Below are positions 54,475 through 64,000 of a stretch of DNA of 64,000 nucleotides, in pieces. A program made the position numbers and the translations under genes. How positions within the stretch are numbered: position 1 is the stretch's first letter; every line of letters starts with the position of its first letter. Source of the stretch: Amorphophallus konjac (taxonomy: Eukaryota > Streptophyta > Magnoliopsida > Alismatales > Araceae); NCBI GenBank assembly GCA_022559845.1, contig CM040118.1, positions 261,725,519 through 261,789,518 on the forward strand. The letters run 5' to 3'. Under the pieces are notes generated by a model, which had not been told where the DNA came from, ran no database searches, and worked only from the letters and a program-made list of their open reading frames with translations.

Positions 54475-57263
54475 TCACTCATCATCTTCCAAGACAATCG
54501 CGGTCTCTACAAATTCCGGGCACTTTAATAGAGCATGACATCTTCCAGCCAAATCTTGTAGAAACCTATCAGGAATGGTTTTGAAGGGGTGCGACATGGC
54601 AGGTGCCGCAGACGTGGGTGGGCTGACAGAACTTGAACTAGACTCTACCCTGATTGACTCGACCATTCTAGAAGACTCGATACACTGTACATCTAACCTA
54701 GGGGAGCAGAAATCTACCGGAAAAGAAACAAGGGTCTCGTGCCCCTGGGAATCTGGGTAGAACATAGCGTAATCTTCCATGGAGACCTCCGTTTTGAGAT
54801 TGGCATTTTTTTTTCTTGGAGGTCGGAAGTGATCACACAACAGGAGGAAGAAGGCGGAGGGGGAGGCAGTTGCATGGGAAATAATTCCGGGAAAATGCAG
54901 TCAAAGAAAGGGTCAGAAGACTTAAACCACATTTCATGGAGCTGAGCTCCTGGAGGAGGAGGAGTGAATAGGGTTGATAAATCAATGGGCGGGCAGCGCC
55001 CGCAAGCACATGGAACGAATAAAACTTCGGGTCTCTCCACAAAGTACGGGTCTACCAGGAGTGGAGGGGAACGGGGAACAGAATCCCGTTGTTGAAACCA
55101 GGAAGCGAGACGGGATGGGGACATAGAATAAGTAGTGATGGAGCTCCCCGTCTTCCGGGGCCCCTGGCGGGCCAATGGTATCGGGGGGCGCCTTACCAGC
55201 TGTGTCTCCCTTTTCTTCGGGTCACCCTCTTCTTCATAAAACATCTTTGCAAAGCAATTGGCAAAGTCTTCCAAGTCGCCGGCTAACCCCGGCGGTGGTG
55301 GTGAAGGATCGGCAACAGCACAAGCTTCATCTATCTTTTCTTCAAGGCGGGATGTCGAGGTTTTCAAGGTGCCAGGCTGCAACGGACCCTTCACGAAATG
55401 TTGCCGGTAATCCTAGGTCAACGGCCCAGAGTCCCCAAGCATCGACATGGAGGATTCATGGTAGCCGAGGCCCCGACGGCCCATCTTCCTTCCCCTGGGA
55501 ACGGGGTTGGTTCGGCCTTGCAGCTGTGCGCCGAGCCCTCGGCCTGGCTGATAGCCCAATTTCAGAATTATGTGCCACCCTTTGGAGTCTCTCATCTTGG
55601 GTTTTACTTTCACATTGACTGGTGCAGTGGTGGGTTTGCGCGATGCATACGCCCATGAATAGTTCAAGTCCATGACAGATAAAACAGGTCTGTTGCTCGG
55701 CCATAGTGTGGGCAAGATCTTGGCTGCTATGGCATCAACGTTTTGAATTGTGGAAACACTTTTCACCTTGACCACTCGCCCCTGGAATGGGAACTTCAGA
55801 CACTGGTGGGCAGTTGAGGGGACGGCGTTCAAACCATTTAACCATGGACGACCCAGAATGGCTTTGAACATTGGGTCTATGTCCAACACATAAAATTCTA
55901 CATCCATCACCAAGGGCCCTAGCTCGGCCTGCATAGTTACTACTCCGTGACAAGCACGTCTGGAATTGTCATATGCAGCTATCGTGGTTGGTGTCGGCTT
56001 GAGCATGTCCTCCGATATGTTACAAGCACGAAGAGTACTCAATGGGCAGACATTTATTGACACCCCTGTATCCACAAGGGCGGATTCCACGATTGTCTTG
56101 TTTAAAGAGATGGTAATACATAATGGCATCTGGCGCGCCTCAGGAGGAGCTAATTCTGACTCAGCAAATGCAATAGATGGCCCCTTGGTGATCGTGCCCA
56201 AAACCGCAGGCAGGCTATCCACCGCCACATCCTCGCTCACCATAACCTTCTGTAGGAAGATTTTTAGGGCATCTTGGTGGAGCGGCGACCTCTTGATCAA
56301 CTCTAATACTGAGATTTTGGCCGGCAGCCGGTCTAAATGCTGTAACAAGTCATATCTTGTGCCCGGCACCGGATCTATCTCCTCTGGTTCAACTGTAGGG
56401 GAGGAAGCTGCAGGGTTCGGTGCAGATACACCTGAGGAAGGAAACATCCTCTGGAAAGGACGCCCGCTCCGAAGGGTGCATTGTGATGCTTGCACGGCCT
56501 GGACCGGACCCCCACTTGGCCTGGTGGGGTAGGCGGATGGCGTGGAGATGGGGGTGAGGATGACGGGAATAGGCTTAATGGGCCCTGGTGGAGGGGAAAT
56601 GGGCGAAGGGTTAAGCTTAGGGGGGATGATGGGAGGCATGGCGGGTGGTGGTGATAGGACGGATGGAGTAGGGGGGAATGTGGAGGGCCTAAGAGGCGAC
56701 GCTGTGGAAGTGACGAGCGGTGTAGCGGTGGGTCTAAGGATGGAGGGGATGGCTGGTGTGGGAGAGTAGTGGTGGTGTAAGGCCAAGAGATGGGCGGGGG
56801 TCTCATCATCAAACGTCCACCCAGCGTTGGGGGCTGGGCGTTGGACCGCATTCACTTGTGCTGGGGCCGGTGCCGGCGGTTGCTGCTGTTGCTGGGGAGC
56901 GGGCTGATGCATTGGCATGGGATTTTGATGGATCCCAAGGTCTTGCTGCTGCGGTGGGGGCTGCGGTTGCTGTTGGTGCTGTTGCTGCTGCTGCTGCTGG
57001 GGCGCCGCCTGTTGCGGCCTGGCTTGTCTCTGCCTCTGCTTGATATCCTCAATTAGTTGGTGCATCTGGGCCCAGTCAATTCTCTGGCCCTCATGCAAAT
57101 CATACACCAGGTCCCTGAATTGATAACATCGCTCTATTGTGTGCCCCGGCTGCCGATGGAATATACAATATCGGGATTGGTCGGCGGCCGGATTCCAATT
57201 CGGGCGCTCAGGCGGCAATTGAAGGTCGCCAGTATACATTAGAGCAGAGAAAATATCTGACAA
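54475..57263 (-). pseudogene. Element C2 zinc knuckle, protease, G-patch and linker
   Basis: Zinc knuckle, uninterrupted Gln run, protease (DTGVSINVCPLS, so GA of the C1 active site reads GV) and G-patch from 57263 to TAG 55413-55415. The frame goes on to the run of nine T on the plus strand (A on the coding strand) near 54810. There the polymerase frame takes over by a -1 shift, as in C1. The linker is then cut by TGA 54475-54477. DTGV instead of DTGA lies next to the catalytic aspartate and may matter for activity. Confidence 0.87.
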
Positions 57264-58998
57264 GGTCTCTGGGAGAGGGGGGTAATGAGCTCTCTTTGGA
57301 GCTGGTCGGGCAGAGCCGTAGGCGGGGGGCGGAGGAACATTATTGTATTGCGGGGGCCGTTGAGGCTGTTGGGATGGCGGAGGCGCCTGTGGAGGGTATT
57401 GCGGGACTTGGAAGGCATGCTGGGGAGCTTGCAGGGCAGCGAACTGAGGGTTACGCTGAGATGGTGGGAAGCGGGGTGGAGCGGCGTGTTGGGGGAACTG
57501 AAAGGCCTAGACTTGCTCGTTAATTTGTACCCCCTCAGTGACGGGGCCCTGGGATTTCTTAGTGGCCTTGGGCTTCTGGGCCTCGAACAGAGAATGGATG
57601 GGGGAATCTTTAAATTGGGTTTGAATAAACCTAGCCCTGCTGTATAGTTGGTGCATGTTTGAAATGTCATTCATTGCCAGAATGTTTCTGAAAGTTGGCG
57701 TAGCGTTGGAAATCAACAATTTTACTTTTTCCTCTTCTGGAATCTGCCCGGGCACCCGCGAGGCCATCTGTCTCCAGCGATCTGCATAAGTGGCGAAGTC
57801 TTCCTCCGGCTTCATCTTCTCCGCCACCAGGTCAGTGAAAGAATACTCGGGTCCGACCCGATCTTGAAACCTATGTATGAACCTCTCCTTGACGGTCTTA
57901 AAATTCTCAGCCTCCTCCAGAGGCAGGGTATAAAACCATTCCAGCGCGACCCCCTCCAGGGACCGACGGAACAAATAAGCCATCAAGCGATCATCCTGTT
58001 GGAACTGCGCAGACTCGTACAAGAACTCCCGGACATGGATGAACGGGTTACCATTCCCATCATATTTGCGGTACACGGGGAGCTCCGACTGGGAAGGAAA
58101 ACGTAGGTCCCTGAAGTTAGGGATAGGGACATCGGCAAGAGATTGCGGGCCAACCCGCTTGTGGAGGAGATCAATTTGTTGCAGCATAGCAGCCCACTTG
58201 TCAAGGATTTCTCGTTCCCGGGAAGGAGGGGGAGGAGCAAGAGGAGTAGCACCCGGATAGGTGACCAAAGGATAAACTGACGAAGGAGGCGGCCCATAAG
58301 AGGGGTAATGGGCCGAGGAGGGGCCCATATCCGCATGAGTGACCTGAACCGCCCCTGGCTGTGACCTAGCGAAGTCTGCCGGGGCCATGAGGGCCTGAGG
58401 CGATGGGGAAATTGTAGGGTATGGCTCAAGATAAGGAACAGAGGGGATCGGGGATTTCCCTTTATCCAGTTGCTGATGGATCGATGTGGATGCCTGGCCC
58501 ATTTCCATATTGGGATAGCGAAAATTCTGAGGGCGCACTGGAGTAAGGTCAATGGGAGCCGCAGAGGTGGTCCCGACCACAGGAGCTGAAGTGGTGACAT
58601 GGGCCGTGGCATGAGCCAGAGCTGAGGCCGGGGCATCGCCCCCTTGCAAAGCTTGCCTGATGAGATGGAGTTGGGTGGGGTCCAACTGGGCCATCATGTC
58701 GAGGATCGTACTGGCTGAATTCTGATTGGACAGGTTTGGAAAAAGAGGGTCGGGGACCCTCGCCAAGAGAGGTCGGGAGTGAAGGGGCCGTCCCCTCTCC
58801 CCCTTGCAAATGGGTGACCCTAGGTGGGTCCTCAAGGAGACCACGAGGAAGGGAGTCCTCATGGGCCGCAGAGAAATCGTAAGACGACATGGAAGAAGAA
58901 GCAGAATCGAACAAGGGGTTGGAGTAGGAATGGAAATAAGAATCAACCCTAGGCAGTGATCGTGGGGGCAGAAGGCAGTCCCACATACACCAAGACAC
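57239..58998 (-). pseudogene. Element C2 gag
   Basis: Same protein as the C1 gag but broken by an extra T in a T run near 58741, a TAG at 57507-57509 (Gln codon in C1) and an extra C in a C run near 57325. The gag domain in the middle (58700-57510) is open. It ends at the same stop as C1, with the same -1 step into the zinc-knuckle frame. Confidence 0.9.
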
Positions 58999-60069
58999 TT
59001 GATACTAGAACAAGCAACACTAAATCAATCAAATCTACCAAGCAAATAGTAAGCATACAATGGAGCGAGATGAGAGTAGAATCACTCGATAATGCAATCA
59101 AGTTCTTAAAATGATGCTCGTCGGTTCCTTATATCTTCAGGTTTGAACCTTAGTGGATTAATAAAAATGTCAATTCTCTCGACCACTAGGTACCTGACTA
59201 GGATGAGAACGAGGAGCCGTGTGACTCTATTGGGATCTCTCACTCGCGGATGCAACCTTAGACGGGGGTGGATACGTTACAACCTGCCCGGCGTCCGTGT
59301 GAGAATCCACGGCTCACGGGGGCTTACGGAGATCCTCAGCAAGGTCCCTAGTCGGCTCCAAGGAATATGGAGACGAGAGGAAACCCTACCTCGGTAGGAA
59401 TGCAACTAATATGTGAAAATATCGATGCTCCTATGCGCACCGGAGTGCATGCACAAACTAGCCTAGCAGCTATCAATCAATGAGCAAACATACACATGAA
59501 TACCAAAAGCATGGTGATGCAATAATAATAAGATAGCAGGGGGAGCCAACGAACAGCACCAGGAGCAATATATATATCAGCAAAAACACTAAGCAAGACG
59601 ACAGAAATGCACTGCGACAGGAGATGTGCGGTCCTCCTCTGACCGCTCTAAGTACTCAGACGGTCCAATTTTAGCCGTAATGCATAGGTAGAAAATGCAA
59701 GGGACATACCAGACAGACGGCTTATTGTCAACCGCACTCGTGTTTGAACCGCCGCCTCACAGCCGTGTATCTGCCACCAGAAAGTACGGCATACCTGTGC
59801 CTGGGCGCGGGACGGCTGTGCGAAAGCCGCACAAAGAGATGGACGGCGTCCAGGGAGCCGTCTGCAACAGGAAAGGCTGGTGTAGTTGAACTTGAAGGCA
59901 GAGTATATGAACGGCGTAGGATCAACCGCGCTGATGGTTAGACGGCTCTGGAAGAACCGCGTGTGAGCCAGAGGACAGAAACCGTCTCCTACCTGTAAAT
60001 CACTCCAAGAAGAAAACCTTGACATGACTAAGAAGGGTCAGCAACTCAAAAGCACGATGGGCACTAGAT
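58999..60069 (-). other. Element C2 leader
   Basis: Counterpart of 30131-31201 with the same dyads. No gene. Confidence 0.6.
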
Positions 60070-60087
60070 GCCCCACCGTGATCGCCA
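60070..60087 (-). promoter_or_regulatory. Element C2 primer-binding site
   Basis: TGGCGATCACGGTGGGGC on the minus strand, one base different from C1 (GGGAC there). The change is near the distal end of the site. Confidence 0.75.
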
Positions 60088-60096
60088 CAAAAGGGG

Positions 60097-61836
60097 TGTA
60101 GATATATATTTCCTCTCTTCTCTCTCTCTTTTCACTTCACTAAAGGGGTCAAAAGCACACCAAGTGCATGAACAAATGAGAGACAGAAGAGAAAACAGAG
60201 AATGGAGCAAAGTACCGTGATCGCCACCAAGATGCCGTACGCGACAGCCACGCCGTACCTTGGAAAATGGGGAGACACTCGCCTTGGTGCAGCGCTGGGG
60301 ATGAACGGCTCGGTTAGGACCACTCTGGGATGAGCAGTCTTATGATAGACCGCCCTGGGACGCTGCGAGGGACGCGAGAGGAATTGCTACAGTGAGATGG
60401 ACGGCGCTTTAGGGACCGCACTCCAGTGAAGGACGGTTGTTTATGCACCGCGCGAAACGTTGAACGGCTGAAGGATGACCGCTCAAGACCTTCACTCAGC
60501 AAGTTAAGAAGGGTTCGACCTCCACCCTCTCCGGCCGGCCAGAGGGGATGGGCCTCGTGCTGATTAGATGCTGACCTACGAAACAACGTAGAGACACAAA
60601 AAAGACACCCAAATTAGACCTTAATGATGCGGTACATGCTCAAACGAGAAGAATTAAGCATGAACAAATGAAAAGGGGAGTACCTGGGGGGTTTTTAAAC
60701 CCCTAGGGTGACAAAAAACGGGATGGTTGTATGCATGTTATGAGAGGGAAGGGGGTACGCGGGTGAGAAACAAAGCATGCAATGCAAGAACACGGCAAAA
60801 CTTATGAACGAAAAACTATGAAGACTGGGCTACTCCCTTGACCGGAGGCTCATGCGGACGTAGAGAGCCTCCCTCCTTGGTGCTGGGTCGCTCAAGAGTG
60901 CGGCAGGGCTTCGCCGTCGATCAAAAATCTCCCCCCCTTTCGACGTCCGGCCAATAGGGTCTATTTATAGAGCCTAGAAAGCCAACCTCGAAATTAGGGT
61001 TTAGAGCCATTTTCGGGACGAAATTATTGAAGATAAATCGTAGATAATACCATCATCTCTCATCCAGTCGAAACGGCAGCTAAAAAGGTTGATTATCCAC
61101 GGAGATATTGATAAAAGAAGTTGGGGATAAAACCAAGAACAAAAGGATTAAAATCTGTTAAAATTGAGCAACCGACGGGATGAACGGTCTTACGATAGAC
61201 CGCTCAACCCAGTGGGCGGTTACATTCTAACCGTCCATACCCGTCGGTGGAAATTCAAATAATCAGCAAATAATCCCAATTATCCCTCGAACTGGCCGAA
61301 ACGTCCGCCGTGGGACCCTGACTATATGAACGGTTGGATAAAGACCGTTTTATCGTAGAGCGGCACAAACGCGACCGTTTTATCCTGTCGGTGATAATTC
61401 AAGATAATTGGATAATTATCTGAGAAAAGGGGCGTGCGTAGGACTCTGAGATATAGGCGGTTGTAATAGGCCCGTCCATTATCTTGAACGGTCCTTATCA
61501 CACCGCACAAAATCCTGTCGGTGAATATTCATAAAATCCTCAGAAATTAGCCAAAATGTATGAACGGTCTGGTATCAACCGCCCCAGTCTTGAACGGCTG
61601 ATGTGGGACCGTTCATGATCTTGGGTACCTCAGCTTTATAAAACAGTTCGATTAATCAAAGCCAAGGTCCGATAAGCCTTAAATGGATACGACCTTTACC
61701 AAGGAGGGAGGTTACACATAAAAATGGCCCAGGATGTGCCACAAAAATGGCCCAACGGATAATGGACAACTTAGGGCATCAATCAATGGAAGTAAGAGAA
61801 ACGGCTCAACTTATCGGTATAAAACGGGTGTCAACA
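60097..61836 (-). repeat. Element C2 5' LTR
   Basis: 1,740 bp, same length as the C1 5' LTR. In the parts compared it is closer to the C1 3' LTR (about six differences in 560 bp) than to the C1 5' LTR (about ten), though private changes explain most of this. Its outer end TGTCAACA joins element B at 61837. Confidence 0.9.
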
Positions 61837-63163
61837 GATGAGCAATTGAGGCTTGGTAGGTAGATAACCAGTCAGCTCCCAATATGACATCATAATATTC
61901 CACATCAAGACATATCAGGTCGGCCGGTAGATTATTACCTCGAACCATGACCTCACAACTTGGGTAGTGATGCGTAATATCCGATTTGTTTCCAAGAGGT
62001 GTAGATAGAATTAAATCTAACCATTCAGGTTCTTTAGAAAATGAGGCAGTAAATTTCTTGGAAACAAACGAATGAGTTGCTCCAGTATCAAATAGAACTC
62101 TAGCAGGTTTAGAGCAAACAGTCAATGTACCTTCCGCGATTCCTCCTTCCATAGGTTCCGTCCCTTGAAGAGCTTGCAGACGGCCTTGCTTTTTGACTGG
62201 ACGCTTATCATCCTTGTTGACTTGTTCCTGCATTAAGGGGCAATCGGGAATTCGATGCTCTCGACTCCCACATCGGAGACACGCTCCCAGTTTCCTCCAG
62301 CACTCCTCGATCTTATGACCAGCTTTTTTGCAATATTCGCAAATCTCCTTAGTAGGTGCAATATCGGAGAAGGGCTTGTTGCTGATGGTGATGAATGGCT
62401 TGTGACTTCTCTGGAATCTCTTCTCCTTGGAAGACTCGCCTCCATTAAAGACCCACTTCTTGCCAAATGGTGGTTTGAAGCTTCCTGGACTTGTAACATG
62501 TTCTTTCTTGTCCTTGCCTCAAATCCTTTCAAAAACTTCGGTGGCATCTTCCAGCAGCTGAGCACGACGAACCATTTTCAAGTAGACTTGGATGTCCATC
62601 GGTGCAAGCTGGGTAATATACTGGGGCCGTAGCCCGTTGAGAAATCTCCTCGCCTTCATCTTTTCCGTACACACCAAGTGAGGTGCATAACGGGAAAGCC
62701 TTGAGAATTGGGCCTCATATTCAGCTACCTTTCGGGTCCATTGCTTTAATGTAGCAAATTCCGCGGCCTTCTTCTCTTGCACACGATCCGAGAAATACTT
62801 GTTGTTGAAATGCTCAACAAATTCCATCCATGTGACATGATTGTCGGGCAGTGTTGCTTCCACGGACTCCCACCAGCATCGAGCATCCCGTTCTAGTTGA
62901 AATGTAGCCAATAGAACCTTCTCTGTATCCGTGCATTGCATTACACGGAAGATCCTCTCAATCTCCTTCAGCCAATGCTCGGCGTCATCGGGGTCCACCG
63001 ATCCCGCAAACTTTGGTGGGTTCATGTTGCGGAAATCCCGATGAAGGTCACCGGCTCCACGGTGAGCACCGCCAGCACCACTTTGCGCCACTTGCTGTAG
63101 CGCCTGAGTAAGTCCTTGCACTGTGCGCTGCATCTCGCGCCATTGTGCTCTTTCAGCGGCCAT
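61837..63163 (-). pseudogene. Element B gag and protease start
   Basis: From ATG at 63163: gag domain with NPPKFAGSVDPDDAEHWLKE, ARCWWESVEATL and KKAAEFATLKQWTRKVAEYE, then an in-frame TGA at 62519-62521 (a CGA codon would fit). The frame continues through two CCHC knuckles (CEYCKKAGHKIEEC and CLRCGSREHRIPDC). The protease follows with VLFDTGATHSFVSKKF and VILGADWLSTYQASI. It stops at 61837 where the C2 LTR begins. It belongs with 27279-28363; the two halves are in the same frame. Confidence 0.92.
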
Positions 63164-63435
63164 TTTCTTACAAAAGGATTATAAGGTATGTAATATTGAG
63201 TTTTGAGATTAAGAGGGCATTTATTATTGAACCTAACCCATGGCTTTTCCCATCTCACCAGGTAAGGTCTAACCAATTCTAACATGTATATCTTATCCTT
63301 AGACATTTCATTGGACATATAACTATCCTTGGCATTTCTATCTAGGAAGGTTTTTCTTATGATTAGTTTTACCTAAGAAGACATTTCTATAGCTTTGAAT
63401 AAACACGTGTTTTACCTAGGAAGTTTAAATCCTAG
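63164..63435 (-). other. Element B leader
   Basis: Short AT-rich leader between primer-binding site and gag. No gene. Confidence 0.7.
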
Positions 63436-63447
63436 GCTCTGATACCA
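63436..63447 (-). promoter_or_regulatory. Element B primer-binding site, initiator tRNA-Met type
   Basis: TGGTATCAGAGC on the minus strand, the classical initiator-Met primer site, continued by CTAGG. Seven bases separate it from the LTR end. Confidence 0.93.
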
Positions 63448-63454
63448 AGAAAGC

Positions 63455-64000
63455 TGTCACGTCCCGAGCGTGGAAGCTTACCCGTGGCGCGACAGTTTTT
63501 TATATATATAGAACCAAAGCAAGTTAGAAAATTAAAGAATTTCTTCCTTAGACAATTATAAGAGTGCGCAAATATCTAAGTTTAATTATCATTAATACAA
63601 TAGGTTTGAGCTAACAGTTTTTACAACGACCATACTGAAATACAACACATTTATTCATTTAAAGCTTGGAATTACAACTGACACACTAAAGCTAACTTAA
63701 CATTCTTGAAGGGATTACAGTAACATAGTGGTAACTACTCTCATCACTCAGACTCATCCCCTTCTGTATTCTGGTCGATCTCCAATTCACCTGAAATGTT
63801 AGAAAGTAACTAGATGAGCAAATCGCTCAGTAGGACTTACATCTTAAATTTTAACATGCTTTAAGTAAATTACAAGTTCAATTAATGCAATTAATCTATG
63901 CATGCAGACAGATAGATAATCAAGGAATTATAAAATCGATAAGAGCTGGATTCATATTTCGATAATAACAACATGTGATATCAAGCAGGGGATAACTGAA
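63455..64000 (-). repeat. Element B 5' LTR, partial
   Basis: Begins TGTCACGTCCC on the plus strand (LTR 3' end on the element's strand, ending GTGACA) and runs out of the window. AT-rich, no gene. No second copy was found in the window. Confidence 0.75.

Larger units (their letters stand above)
49321..61836 (-). mobile_element. Element C2: inverted partial copy of the C family
   Basis: Minus-strand copy running from an intact 5' LTR (right) to a break inside the antisense PMD gene 1 (left). It lacks the rest of that gene, PMD gene 2, the polypurine tract and the 3' LTR. It is nearly identical to C1 in the shared part. Private lesions are an extra T near 58741, TAG 57507-57509, an extra C near 57325, TAG 55413-55415, TGA 54475-54477 and TAG 51955-51957. 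Confidence 0.92.

Noticed and set aside
63436..63447. Fragment of a tRNA-Met gene
   Set aside because: Only the 3' end complement is present, at the exact place of a primer-binding site beside an LTR.
1..64000. Host single-copy genes
   Set aside because: Every long frame is explained by retrotransposon proteins, their antisense genes, or repeats.

Overview
This window is a block of nested LTR retrotransposons from a plant nuclear genome, most likely a flowering plant. No host gene, rRNA or tRNA gene was found. The plant assignment rests on Ty3/gypsy polymerases with a second RNase H domain (Tat lineage), a chromovirus-type polymerase, plant-mobile-domain (PMD) reading frames and short GT-AG introns. 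I cannot name the species.

Layout. (1) Element A, 1-24268, lies on the minus strand and its left end is outside the window. It has a 3.35-kb right LTR (about 20917-24268) and 901 bp of the left LTR. It carries a heavily broken gag-pol (20828 to 11479), a long 3' region with two tandem-repeat arrays (about 7400-11465), and an oppositely oriented multi-exon PMD gene (1822-7005). (2) 24269-26735 is an AT-rich non-coding island with its own palindromic repeats. (3) Element B is a minus-strand chromovirus-like element with a tRNA-iMet-type primer site at 63436-63447. It is split in its protease into 26736-28363 and 61837-64000. (4) The split is filled by two copies of a second Tat-lineage family in opposite orientation. 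C1 (+, 28364-49320) is almost complete. C2 (-, 49321-61836) has lost its 3' third. They face tail to tail and make an imperfect inverted repeat with arms of about 12.5 kb.

How the parts work together. gag packages RNA; protease, reverse transcriptase, RNase H and integrase copy and insert the element. LTRs, primer-binding sites and polypurine tracts are visible for both Tat families. Both families also carry antisense, intron-containing genes between pol and the 3' LTR. In C1 two such genes are open and splice-competent on paper, one with seven exons whose lengths are all multiples of three, while the gag-pol of the same copy is broken.

The most interesting pattern is in the non-coding DNA. 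Each Tat family has its own dense set of short palindromes whose arms vary while staying complementary: TTTCATC-linked hairpins in A, and CGG-n-CCG dyads in C1/C2. They fill LTRs, leaders, introns and 3' regions but are not apparent in coding sequence. Together with the PMD/coiled-coil proteins this suggests, as a hypothesis only, an element-encoded DNA-binding or anti-silencing system like that of VANC proteins on VANDAL transposons. All sequence comparisons here were done by eye.
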